Shown piece after piece: positions 1 through 7,604 of a stretch of 25,912 nucleotides of DNA (the first letter of the stretch is position 1; each line of letters starts with the position of its first letter). The position numbers were made by a program, and so were the translations under genes. The DNA comes from JAWWPG01 sp038232255. Lineage in GTDB: Bacteria > Actinomycetota > Actinomycetes > Propionibacteriales > Nocardioidaceae. The notes beneath the pieces are model-generated. The model worked only from the letters and a program-made list of their open reading frames with translations, was not told where the DNA came from and searched no databases. The stretch lies in NCBI GenBank assembly GCA_038232255.1, contig JBBSIF010000025.1:1-25912 (forward strand), given 5' to 3'.

Positions 1-2
1 AA

Positions 3-368
3 GAGGAGAGCTCGGGCATCTCGGGCAAGGCTGCAGTCGCCGGCGTGGCCGCAGCCGCTGTCGGCGTCGCGGCGGCCGCGGCGATGCGCAGTGGGTCGGA
101 CGAGGCGGAGACCGAGGTCGAGGTCGAGGTCCAGCCGGCTCCGACGCCCGTCGTGACCACCGAGACCGTGGTGACCGATGTGCCGGACCTGCCGCCGAGC
201 ACCATGGACGACGACATCGCGCTCGAGACGCCCCCGGTGGTCGACACCGGAATCGCTGACGACTCCTACGGCACAACGCCAGGCACGGCCAACGCTCTTC
301 CTGACGACGACGTCCAGCTCGACACGACCACGCCGGGCATCACCAGCGAGAACGACGGCCGCCGCTGA
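3..368 (+). CDS. C-terminal part of an Ala-rich, acidic hypothetical protein (5' end outside window)
   Basis: The frame is open from the left edge to TGA at 366-368, so only the last 121 residues are visible. A GTG at 45 is in frame, but there is no reason to start there because the frame continues upstream. The visible part begins with a Gly/Ala-rich stretch that could be a membrane helix or flexible linker. Repeated Glu-Val pairs follow, then a Pro/Thr/Asp/Glu-rich tail without predicted fold. Such low-complexity acidic tails are common after a membrane anchor in actinobacterial proteins, but no family is recognised. The next gene starts 22 bases downstream on the same strand and may be cotranscribed. 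Function unknown. Confidence 0.5.
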   Translation, partial: EESSGISGKAAVAGVAAAAVGVAAAAAMRSGSDEAETEVEVEVQPAPTPVVTTETVVTDVPDLPPSTMDDDIALETPPVVDTGIADDSYGTTPGTANALPDDDVQLDTTTPGITSENDGRR

Positions 369-390
369 CACCAGCTCTACTGGACGCGCG

Positions 391-1005
391 GTGCGGATTG
401 CGGTGTACGGCGGGGCGGGGACGATCGGCTCGCGCATCGTCGCTGAGGCGCTCGGCCGCGACCACTCCGTCACCGTTCTCTCGCGCCGTCCCACGAGCGG
501 GGTGCCGCCGGGAGCGGTAGCCCGCCTCGGCGATGCCGGGGATGCCGACGACGTGGCCAAGGTGGCGTCGGAGTACGACGTGATCGTCGCCGCCATCGGC
601 CCCAGTCGGACCGGTGAGAGGGTCGAACGGTTCCTCGATGCCCTGCGCGTCCTGGCCACCAACGTGGCAACTCGGCGGCTGGTCGTCGTAGGCGGAGCCG
701 GCTCGCTGTTCGTTGCGCCGGGACTGCGTCTCATGGACTCCCCGGGCTTCCCGCCGGCGTTCCGCTCCGAAGCCCTCGCTCAGCAGGCGGCTCTCGACCA
801 GCTGAGGAGCGGCGGAGGCTTCGTCGACTGGGTCTACATCTCTCCGGCTCCGCTCACCACGCCCGGTCAACGCACCGGCGTCTACCGAATAGGGTCGGAC
901 GACGTGCTGGGCGACTACATCAGCGCCGAGGACTACGCCGTCGCGGTCGTGGACGAGATCGAGCGGCCCCGCCATCGTCGAGAGCGGTTCGCCGTGTCGT
1001 CCTGA
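391..1005 (+). CDS. NAD(P)-binding Rossmann protein, atypical SDR / NmrA-like epimerase family
   Basis: The 204-residue protein starts directly with a beta strand and the dinucleotide-binding motif GGAGTIG (about residues 7-13; glycines 7, 10 and 13 give GxxGxxG). This is the N-terminus expected for atypical short-chain dehydrogenases of the YwnB / NAD(P)H-binding group. That is why GTG at 391 is preferred over the longer frame from 178, whose first 71 codons are an Arg/Thr-rich shadow of the preceding gene. The strand LSRRP (about residues 30-34) probably contacts the NADP phosphate. No classical YxxxK catalytic pair is obvious, as is usual in this group, so the reaction cannot be named. No strong ribosome binding site is visible. 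It converges with the AAA ATPase gene, leaving only 36 bases between them. Confidence 0.8.
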   Translation: MRIAVYGGAGTIGSRIVAEALGRDHSVTVLSRRPTSGVPPGAVARLGDAGDADDVAKVASEYDVIVAAIGPSRTGERVERFLDALRVLATNVATRRLVVVGGAGSLFVAPGLRLMDSPGFPPAFRSEALAQQAALDQLRSGGGFVDWVYISPAPLTTPGQRTGVYRIGSDDVLGDYISAEDYAVAVVDEIERPRHRRERFAVSS

Positions 1006-1041
1006 CGGTCGCGGCGCCGCGTTCGCGTTTGGGCCGCCTGC

Positions 1042-2220
1042 CTACTGGGCGCTGCCCATGCGGCCCCGGCGAGCAACCCACGTGGCGAACAGCGGGTCCA
1101 CGAAGCGCCAGTAGCCGGCTGCCGTCGGCCCGTCGTGGTTCCTGGCGATGTGCTGGCCGTCCAGCCCGAGCTCTCGCAACGCCGACTGCAGAGTGGCCCG
1201 GCTGAGTCCTGAGCGCTCGGTCGCCCGCGAGCCGGTCGGTCGGATCTCGTCGGCCATGGCCGCCAGCACCGCCTTCTTCCCTGAGCTCAGGGAGTCCCAC
1301 ACCGCGTGGTGGCCCTCGCTCGTCTGCCGAACGGCCACGTCCACGATCGCGTCGGCGAGGGCGGCCCCTTCGACGTCGGGAGAGTCCGGCAGCGTCGTAC
1401 CCCCCGACTCGCGCATCCCGAGCTCGCGGTGAAGCAGGTGCGCCAGCAGCATGGTCCGCTGCGGATGCCCCGAGGCGGCGACGACAAGGGGAGCAAGAGC
1501 CTCACCCGGGTCCTCACCAAGCGCGGCGAACCGCTCGGTCAGCTCGCTGAGCGTCTCCTCGATCGGCAGCGGCGTCAGCTCCAGCGGCTCCGCCTGCCCG
1601 TAGAGCGGGCGCTCGCGGTCGGTGAAGAGCCTGCGCATCAGCGACGGCTGGGAGCCGGCGTAGATATACGTGGCGGCGTCCCCGTGGTACTGCACGTGCG
1701 AGCGCAGCAGCCCGTCGAGCGTCGCGCCGGCACTCAGCAGGTCCTGGAACTCGTCGAAGACGACGAGCGTGGAGCGCTTGTCCCGCTCGAACAGCCGCAG
1801 CGGAAGGTCCAGCAGCTCACCGGTCGCCAGCAGCGTCGCCTCGTACGGCGCTGGTTGCCGTGGAGCAACGGTCAGACCGATCCCGGACGTGGTCAGGGTC
1901 ACGCCGAGGCGCGAGCTGAGCCCTTCGAGATGCGACCTCACCCGCTGGTCGCCCAGGCGGAGGTACGCGCTCGAGATCCGGGCGCAGACCTCGGCCAGGG
2001 TCGTGACCCCGTAGAAGTCCACGTGGACGGTCCGCCATCCGACCTCGTCGAGCCGGCGGGCGTGGGCCAGCAGCAGCGACGTCTTGCCGTAGCGCCGAGG
2101 CCCCGCCACTCGCACGTGAGCGCCGTCGACCGCGGCGAGATGGAGCTGCTGGAGCTCGTCGGAGCGGTCGATGAGCGAGCCGGCCGTGATCGGCGTCTCG
2201 AACGGGAATGCTCGTGGCAC
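1042..2220 (-). CDS. Archaeal-type AAA ATPase with C-terminal winged helix
   Basis: The 392-residue protein has Walker A GPRRYGKTS at 40-48, Walker B LVVFDEFQD around 152-160 (Asp156, Glu157) and a sensor-like strand IYAGSQPSLM around 186-195. The GPRRYGKTSLL and FDEFQ motifs are typical of the archaeal ATPase branch of STAND/AAA NTPases. The last ~90 residues look like a winged helix (SGLSRATLQSALREL) ending in a motif of the type YWRFVDPLFATWVARR, which is conserved in this family. The GTG start at 2220 has a strong ribosome binding site (GAGGAGG about 6 bases upstream). Members often act in signalling or toxin-antitoxin-like settings, but the substrate is unknown and no partner lies beside it. 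It is divergent from the tetR-ABC operon. Confidence 0.8.
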   Translation of the reverse strand: MPRAFPFETPITAGSLIDRSDELQQLHLAAVDGAHVRVAGPRRYGKTSLLLAHARRLDEVGWRTVHVDFYGVTTLAEVCARISSAYLRLGDQRVRSHLEGLSSRLGVTLTTSGIGLTVAPRQPAPYEATLLATGELLDLPLRLFERDKRSTLVVFDEFQDLLSAGATLDGLLRSHVQYHGDAATYIYAGSQPSLMRRLFTDRERPLYGQAEPLELTPLPIEETLSELTERFAALGEDPGEALAPLVVAASGHPQRTMLLAHLLHRELGMRESGGTTLPDSPDVEGAALADAIVDVAVRQTSEGHHAVWDSLSSGKKAVLAAMADEIRPTGSRATERSGLSRATLQSALRELGLDGQHIARNHDGPTAAGYWRFVDPLFATWVARRGRMGSAQ

Positions 2221-2280
2221 TCGCGCCTCCTCATTGTCGGTAGCCGGCGCCCTCGGGCGCTTTGGTGGCCACGGGACGGC

Positions 2281-2308
2281 ATCCTAGACGCTTGTATGGG
2301 AGTCGCAA
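2281..2308 (-). promoter_or_regulatory. Candidate promoter of the AAA ATPase gene
   Basis: On the minus strand, TTGCGA (2308-2303) is followed by a 16-bp spacer and TAGGAT (2286-2281), close to the actinobacterial -10 pattern TANNNT. It leaves a leader of roughly 55 bases before GTG 2220. An inverted repeat TGTAT-N10-ATACA (2293-2312) covers the spacer and -35, so it could be an operator. These are pattern matches only. Confidence 0.4.
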
Positions 2309-2337
2309 TACAGGTATGTATGGAGCAGCCAATGGGA

Positions 2338-2366
2338 TTGCTGAGTGAGTGCTCACTCAGTAGCCT
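2338..2366 (+). promoter_or_regulatory. Promoter with embedded TetR-type operator, upstream of tetR-ABC operon
   Basis: CTGAGTGAG-TG-CTCACTCAG (2341-2360) is a perfect 9-bp inverted repeat with a 2-bp centre, the form typical of TetR-family operators. It fills the 17-bp spacer between TTGCTG (2338-2343) and TAGCCT (2361-2366), which fit -35 and -10 boxes. Binding there would block RNA polymerase. The -10 box ends 6 bases before the ATG at 2373, so transcription probably starts at or next to the start codon (leaderless). The natural ligand of this site is inferred to be the adjacent TetR protein, giving autoregulation and control of the exporter. Confidence 0.7.
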
Positions 2367-2372
2367 GGGAGG

Positions 2373-2990
2373 ATGGCCTGTCGCGCCCGTCCGCTGCCGC
2401 CTGACGAACGGCGTGCCGCTCTCGTCACCGCCACTCTTCCGCTGCTGCACGAGCACGGCCCCAGCGTCACCACGCGACAGATCGCGGACGCCGCGGGTGT
2501 CGCCGAGGGGACGATCTTCGGCGTCTTCCCCGACAAGGAGGCGCTGATCCGCGCCACCGTCGCCGCCGCCCTCGACCCCGAGCGTGTGGTGCGGCAGCTC
2601 GAAACCATCGACCCGACAAGCACACTCGTCGCCAATCTCACCACCGCTGCCCATCTCCTGCAGGACCGGCTCTCTGCGGTCTCCCATCTGATGACGTCGT
2701 TCGGTCCCGCGCTGCACCGGCACGCTCCCGGCGAGGGCGCGTCGCACCGCTCGGCGAGCCACCGTGCCATCCAGGACGCCCTCACCGCGGTGCTCTCCCG
2801 ACATGCCGCCGAGCTGCGGGTGCCGCCCGCCGAGGCAGCGCGGTTGCTCCATGTCCTCGTCTTCGCCGGGTGCAACCCGAGGCTCACCGACGACGACCCA
2901 CTGTCCGTCGACGAGCTCGTCGTCGTGTTGATGAACGGCGTCACCGCACCCGGCGGCTCGTCGCAGCAGGCCGGACCGCGCCCGTGCTGA
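2373..2990 (+). CDS. TetR/AcrR-family transcriptional regulator
   Basis: The 205-residue protein has an N-terminal helix-turn-helix domain: helices around residues 12-30, then TRQIADAAGVAEGTIFGVFP at about 34-53, with the conserved GTIFxxFPDKEAL recognition segment of TetR proteins. The C-terminal ~140 residues form the variable ligand-binding and dimerisation part. The ATG lies immediately after GGGAGG, too close for a normal ribosome binding site, which supports a leaderless message. The stop overlaps the start of the next gene by 7 bases, so the regulator and the ABC exporter are translationally coupled. Most likely a local repressor of the exporter that is released by an exported compound; the compound is unknown. 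Confidence 0.88.
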   Translation: MACRARPLPPDERRAALVTATLPLLHEHGPSVTTRQIADAAGVAEGTIFGVFPDKEALIRATVAAALDPERVVRQLETIDPTSTLVANLTTAAHLLQDRLSAVSHLMTSFGPALHRHAPGEGASHRSASHRAIQDALTAVLSRHAAELRVPPAEAARLLHVLVFAGCNPRLTDDDPLSVDELVVVLMNGVTAPGGSSQQAGPRPC

Positions 2991-4717
2991 CTCGACTGCT
3001 GCGCCGCTTCCTGCGTCCCTACACCCCGTGGCTGCTCCTCGTCGTCGCCCTCCAGCTGGTCGGGACCATGGCCTCGCTCTACCTGCCAAGCCTCAACGCC
3101 GACATCATCGACAAGGGCGTCGTCACCGGCGACACGTCGTACATCCTGCGCACCGGTGAATGGATGCTCGCGATCAGCTTCCTGCAGATCGTCTGTGCGA
3201 TCACCGCTGTCTACTTCGGCGCGAAGGCGGCGATGAGCTTCGGCCGGGACGTCCGAGGTGCCGTGTTCCAGCGAGTCGGCGAGTTCTCGGCCCGTGAGGT
3301 GATGCAGTTCGGCGCCCCCTCGCTCATCACGCGCAACACCAACGACGTGCAGCAGGTCCAGATGCTGGTCGTCATGTCGTGCACCATGTTGGTGGCCGCA
3401 CCCATCACCGGCATCGGCGGCATCATCATGGCGCTGCGAGAGGACGTCGGGCTCTCCTGGCTGATGGTGGTGGCAGTCCCCGCGCTGGCGGTCTCCGTGG
3501 GGCTCATCGTGTCGCGCATGGTTCCCGGCTTCCGCGCCATGCAGACCCGGATCGACGAGGTGAACCGGGTCCTGCGCGAGCAGATCAGTGGCATCCGGGT
3601 GGTGCGCGCCTTCGTACGGGAGCACCGGGAGACCGAGCGGTTCGGGGCGGCCAACGCCGCCGTCTCCGCCAGCGCCCTGCACGTCGGCAGGCTGATGATC
3701 CTCATCTTCCCCATCGTGATGCTCATCCTGAACGTCTCCAGCACTGCGGTGCTGTGGTTCGGAGGTCACCGGGTGGCGTCCGGGCAGATGCAGATCGGGG
3801 CGTTGACCGCCTTCCTCAGCTACCTGGTGATGATCCTGATGTCAGTCATGATGGCGACCTTCGTCGCGATGATGGTGCCGCGCGCCGCCGTCTGCGCCGA
3901 GCGCATCGAGGAGGTCCTCGACACCGAGTCGTCGGTGCGGCCGCCGGCCGAGCCGGCGACGGCGGTGTCAGGCCGCGGGCGCCTCGAGCTGCGCGACGTG
4001 GAGTTCGCCTATCCGGGCGCGGACTTCCCGGTGCTCAGGGACATCTCCCTGATGGTGGAGCCCGGGAAGACGACCGCCATCGTCGGGAGCACCGGCGCCG
4101 GCAAGAGCACGCTGATATCGCTGATCCCTCGCCTGGTGGACGTGACCGGCGGGGAGCTGCTCGTCGACGGCGTCGACGTACGGCGGCTCGACCCCGAGAT
4201 GCTCTGGCGCCGGATCGGCCTGGTTCCGCAGCGGCCCTACCTCTTCACTGGAACCGTCGCGAACAACCTGCGCTACGGCAACCCCCAAGCCACCGACGAG
4301 GAGCTCTGGGCCGCGCTCGATGTGTCGCAGGCGCGAGACTTCGTGGCGGCCATGCCCCTGGGGCTCCAGGCACCGATCACCCAGGGAGGCACCAACGTGT
4401 CGGGCGGCCAGCGGCAACGCCTGTGCATCGCGCGAGCCCTGGTGGCCGACTCGGAGATCTATCTCTTCGACGACTCCTTCTCCGCCCTCGACCTCGCGAC
4501 GGACGCGCGGCTGCGCGCCGCGCTGAAGCCGCAGCTGGCAGACGCCGCGGTCGTCATCGTCGCTCAGCGGGTGTCCACGATCGCCGACGCCGACCAGATC
4601 GTGGTCCTCGAGGACGGTCTCATCGTGGGTCGAGGCACTCATGAGGAGCTGTTGCTGGGCTGTCCGACGTACGCCGAGATCGTGGAGTCACAGCTGACCG
4701 TCGAGGAAGCAGCATGA
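2984..4717 (+). CDS. ABC exporter subunit (TMD-NBD) with degenerate catalytic site
   Basis: A 577-residue type IV (exporter) ABC half-transporter: about six membrane segments in residues 15-300, then the ATPase domain. Motifs are Walker A GSTGAGKST (368-376), Q-loop Gln416, canonical signature VSGGQ (472-476), Walker B with Asp496, but Asp497 replaces the catalytic Glu and Gln529 (VAQRVST) replaces the switch His. This is the pattern of the non-catalytic half in heterodimeric exporters such as TM287/288, LmrCD or BmrCD. GTG 2984, overlapping the tetR stop, is chosen because the protein then begins at the expected MLTRLLRRFLRPY. The longer frame from 2870 only reads through tetR. Likely exports a drug or lipid-like compound across the cytoplasmic membrane. 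Confidence 0.9.
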   Translation: MLTRLLRRFLRPYTPWLLLVVALQLVGTMASLYLPSLNADIIDKGVVTGDTSYILRTGEWMLAISFLQIVCAITAVYFGAKAAMSFGRDVRGAVFQRVGEFSAREVMQFGAPSLITRNTNDVQQVQMLVVMSCTMLVAAPITGIGGIIMALREDVGLSWLMVVAVPALAVSVGLIVSRMVPGFRAMQTRIDEVNRVLREQISGIRVVRAFVREHRETERFGAANAAVSASALHVGRLMILIFPIVMLILNVSSTAVLWFGGHRVASGQMQIGALTAFLSYLVMILMSVMMATFVAMMVPRAAVCAERIEEVLDTESSVRPPAEPATAVSGRGRLELRDVEFAYPGADFPVLRDISLMVEPGKTTAIVGSTGAGKSTLISLIPRLVDVTGGELLVDGVDVRRLDPEMLWRRIGLVPQRPYLFTGTVANNLRYGNPQATDEELWAALDVSQARDFVAAMPLGLQAPITQGGTNVSGGQRQRLCIARALVADSEIYLFDDSFSALDLATDARLRAALKPQLADAAVVIVAQRVSTIADADQIVVLEDGLIVGRGTHEELLLGCPTYAEIVESQLTVEEAA

Positions 4718-6774
4718 GCGACGAGCAGGCGCAGCCCCGACCGGAGTCCGGGGCGACCGCCGACGAAGCAGCCGGTAGGCCGGCCCGGTTGCCGGAGGCT
4801 GGCCGTCCGGGAGGCGCCGGACGAGGCCCGTGGATGAACGTCGCCATGCCGGTGGAGAAGCCGATGACCTTCGGCCCCTCCGCACGGCGACTGCTGCAAC
4901 GGCTCCGCCCCGAACGCATGCGGGTGCTGCTCATCGCGGCGTTGGCCGTGGTCAGCGTCGGACTCGGGGTGCTCGGTCCGAAGCTGCTCGGCTCCGCCAC
5001 CGACATCATCTTCAGCGGCGTGATCGGCGCCCGGCTGCCGAGCGGCATCACCACGGAGGAGGCGGCGGCCCGGGCTCGGCTGAATGGCTCCGACAACCTT
5101 GCCGAGATGCTGCAGCACATGCACGTCGTACCCGGCGCAGGGGTCGACTTCACGGCGCTCGGCTCCGTCCTGCTTCTCGTGCTGGGACTGTTCGTCGCCG
5201 CGGCGGTGTTCTCATGGGCGCAGGGATACCTGCTGACCGGGGTCGTCACGCGGACCGTCTACCGGCTGCGGTCCGACGTGGAGGAGAAGATCAACCGACT
5301 GCCCCTGGAGTACTTCGACCGGCAGACCCGAGGAGAGGTGCTCAGCCGCGTCACCAACGACATCGACAACGTCCAGCAGAGTCTCCAGCAGACCATGAGC
5401 CAGCTGCTCACCTCGCTCCTGACGATCATCGGGGTGGTGTCGATGATGGTGTGGATCTCGCCGCTGCTCTCGTTGATCGCCTTGGTGACCATCCCCGTGT
5501 CGATCGTGGTCACCCGCCTCATCGCCAGGCGGTCCCAGACGATGTTCATCGACCAGTGGAAGCACACGGGTGGGTTGAACGGCCAGATCGAGGAGGCGTT
5601 CACGGGGCACGACCTCGTCAAGGTCTTCGGGCGGCACCGGGAGGTCGAGCAGACGTTCGCCGACAAGAACGAGGAGCTGTTCACAGCGAGCTTCGGCGCC
5701 CAGTTCGTCAGCGGCATCATCATGCCGGCCATGATGTTCATCGGGAACCTCAACTACGTGGCGATTGCCGTCGTCGGTGGTCTGCGGGTCGCCTCAGGGT
5801 CGATGAGCCTCGGCGACGTCCAGGCGTTCATCCAGTACTCCCGTCAGTTCACGCAGCCGCTGACGCAGGTGGCGTCGATGGCGAACCTGCTGCAGTCGGG
5901 TGTCGCCTCCGCCGAGCGGGTGTTCGAGCTGCTCGACGCGCCCGAACAGGTGCCCGACATCTCCGAGCCGCTGACGATCGCGGTCGCGCGCGGGCGCGTG
6001 GAGTTCGAGCACGTGTCGTTCAGCTACGACGCGGCCGCGCCCTTGATCCAGGACCTGTCCCTCGTCGCCGAGCCGGGCCAGACCGTCGCGATCGTGGGGC
6101 CAACGGGCGCCGGCAAGACGACGCTGGTCAACCTCGTCATGCGCTTCTACGAGCTGGACGCCGGGCGGATCACTCTCGACGGCGTCGACATCTCCCAGCT
6201 GAGCCGCCACGGCCTACGCTCGCAGCTCGGCATGGTGCTGCAGGACACCTGGTTGTTCGGCGGCACGATCCGGGAGAACATCTCCTACGGGCGGCCAGCT
6301 GCCTCCGAGGCCGAGGTCGTGGCGGCTGCCGAAGCGACGTACGTCGATCGGTTCGTGCACAGCCTTCCGGACGGATACGACACGCTCATCGACGAGGAAG
6401 GCAGCAACATCAGCGCCGGTGAGAAGCAGCTGCTGACGATCGCCCGGGCGTTCCTGTCCGACCCGTCGTTGCTCATCCTCGACGAGGCGACAAGCTCGGT
6501 GGACACGCGAACCGAGATCCTGGTGCAGCGGGCCATGGCGGCGCTGCGGAGCGAGCGGACCAGCTTCGTGATCGCGCATCGGCTGTCCACGATCCGCGAC
6601 GCGGACCTGATCCTCGTGATGGAGGCGGGCAGCATCGTCGAGCTGGGCACGCATGAGGAGCTGCTGGCTGCTCGGGGTGCCTACCACCGGCTCTACTCGG
6701 CCCAGTTCCTCGGAGCGGCCGTGCCCGGGCAGGACGAGACGCCGGTGGAGGGTCTGGTCGCCGCGCCGGGCTGA
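4714..6774 (+). CDS. ABC exporter subunit (TMD-NBD), catalytic partner
   Basis: A 686-residue ABC exporter half whose ATG overlaps the previous stop (ATGA). After a ~50-residue Pro/Gly/Ala-rich N-tail come six membrane segments, with an extracytoplasmic insertion between the first two (about residues 100-150), then the ATPase domain. Walker A is GPTGAGKTT (462-470), Q-loop Gln510, Walker B Asp590 with catalytic Glu591 intact, switch His622 intact. The signature is ISAGE (566-570) instead of LSGGQ. That eroded signature would face the eroded Walker B/switch of the first subunit, while the intact motifs of this subunit pair with the intact VSGGQ of its partner. This gives one working and one dead ATP site. 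Substrate not predictable. Confidence 0.9.
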   Translation: MSDEQAQPRPESGATADEAAGRPARLPEAGRPGGAGRGPWMNVAMPVEKPMTFGPSARRLLQRLRPERMRVLLIAALAVVSVGLGVLGPKLLGSATDIIFSGVIGARLPSGITTEEAAARARLNGSDNLAEMLQHMHVVPGAGVDFTALGSVLLLVLGLFVAAAVFSWAQGYLLTGVVTRTVYRLRSDVEEKINRLPLEYFDRQTRGEVLSRVTNDIDNVQQSLQQTMSQLLTSLLTIIGVVSMMVWISPLLSLIALVTIPVSIVVTRLIARRSQTMFIDQWKHTGGLNGQIEEAFTGHDLVKVFGRHREVEQTFADKNEELFTASFGAQFVSGIIMPAMMFIGNLNYVAIAVVGGLRVASGSMSLGDVQAFIQYSRQFTQPLTQVASMANLLQSGVASAERVFELLDAPEQVPDISEPLTIAVARGRVEFEHVSFSYDAAAPLIQDLSLVAEPGQTVAIVGPTGAGKTTLVNLVMRFYELDAGRITLDGVDISQLSRHGLRSQLGMVLQDTWLFGGTIRENISYGRPAASEAEVVAAAEATYVDRFVHSLPDGYDTLIDEEGSNISAGEKQLLTIARAFLSDPSLLILDEATSSVDTRTEILVQRAMAALRSERTSFVIAHRLSTIRDADLILVMEAGSIVELGTHEELLAARGAYHRLYSAQFLGAAVPGQDETPVEGLVAAPG

Positions 6775-6853
6775 TCGGCGGGCGGTGAACGGCGAACCGC
6801 GGCCGCGGGCTGTCTTGGCGCGACGTCAACCGCTACTACCTGCCCCGCTGGGA

Positions 6854-6984
6854 TGGTTCGGAACAGGACGCGCGGTGGGCCGGCCCTCTGTCTGCGCGCC
6901 TCGTTCCGAACCACCGGGAGTCGCTGGTTCGGAACAGGACGCTCGGTGGGACCGTCCCCCGTCAGCGCGTCTTGTTCCGAACCA
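6854..6984. repeat. Two 60-bp palindromes in tandem (71-bp period)
   Basis: Units 6854-6913 and 6925-6984 both begin TGGTTCGGAAC and end GTTCCGAACCA (11-bp perfect arms). The pairing extends inward, imperfectly, by about 9 more bases (AGGACGC... against ...GCGYCT). An 11-bp spacer separates the units. The arms are the same in the two units while the centres differ. They begin 80 bases after the exporter operon and could form strong hairpins, so transcription termination or a REP-like repeat is possible. No poly-T tract follows. Confidence 0.8.
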
Positions 6985-7566
6985 CCCGGATGTGGCCCGA
7001 CGCGCTGGGGGGAGCTGGGGGGAGGAGGCGCCGGTGGGTCAGACGATCGGCGGGACGGTCCTCAGGGTGGTCCGCAGCGACGCGGTGCTCGGTGACGGCG
7101 AGGGGCAGGGAGGGGTCGGCTAGGAGGTCGGCGTGGGGTTCGTCGGCAGGGGGAACCGCGGACCCACCGGCGCGGGCGGCTGGTTCTCCTAGAGACGGAC
7201 GGCGATGAAGAGGGCGATCGACGCGATCGCGACCACCAGGGCGAACGACGCGACATAGGTCCATCGGTCCACGCTCGAAAGGGCCACCGCGACGGGTCGC
7301 CCGCCCAGCATGCCGGCGTACACGACGCGCCTGCGTCGCTGACCTGGAGCCGGCCGGTCAGCACCGCCTCGCCGATGCCGAAGGATCCTCGCGAAGCAGC
7401 GGGATGACGGCATCGGCCGCCGCGCCCGGATGCGGCATGCCCATCCGTCCTCACAGCGACTCCGTGTGTGCAGGCCGGTTCGAGGCGCATGCGACTCTGA
7501 CGAGCGTACGACGATCGCGCCGCCGGGAGGCAGGATGGCCACCCTGCGGGCGGTCGTTCGCCGGCG
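6985..7566. other. Non-coding or decayed stretch before the zinc operon
   Basis: No intact gene is convincing here. Open frames exist on both strands but are Arg/Pro-rich shadows without ribosome binding sites. The only protein-like piece is the minus-strand membrane segment at 7189-7450, listed separately. No tRNA-like cloverleaf or insertion sequence end was recognised. Confidence 0.5.
7189..7450 (-). pseudogene. Possible decayed small membrane-protein gene
   Basis: The minus-strand frame ending at TAG 7189-7191 finishes with a clear hydrophobic helix (WTYVASFALVVAIASIALF, then IAVRL). It is preceded by the protein-like stretch VVYAGMLGGRPVAVALSSVDR. Further upstream the protein-like character jumps frames: FGIGEAVLTGRLQVSDAG lies in a second frame and MPHPGAAADAVIPLLRED in a third. 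This looks like a short membrane protein broken by frameshifts, but a very small intact protein of about 40 residues cannot be excluded, and the resemblance could be chance. No family recognised. Confidence 0.3.
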
Positions 7567-7586
7567 TATAGTGATACCCGTTATCA
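7567..7586 (+). promoter_or_regulatory. Promoter -10 and Zur-like operator of the zinc operon
   Basis: TATAGT (7567-7572) is a good -10 box. It overlaps TGATACCCGTTATCA (7572-7586), an inverted repeat with TGATA/TATCA arms and an AT-rich flank, similar in style to Fur-family (Zur) boxes. Its position over the -10 and just downstream fits repression by the Zur-like protein encoded at the end of the operon when zinc is plentiful. No clear -35 box is visible. GGGAGG (7595-7600), 4 bases before ATG 7605, is the ribosome binding site of znuA. Confidence 0.6.
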
Positions 7587-7604
7587 TTTACGTCGGGAGG
7601 TGCC

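Noticed and set aside
340..975. Long minus-strand open frame opposite the Rossmann protein gene
   Set aside because: Arg/Gly/Asp-rich shadow of the plus-strand gene, which has a clear NAD(P) motif.
2870..2983. N-terminal extension of the first ABC subunit
   Set aside because: It reads through tetR in another frame and is Arg-rich; GTG 2984 gives the normal family start.
6854..6984. Insertion-sequence ends
   Set aside because: Units are self-palindromic, with no transposase or target duplication between or near them.
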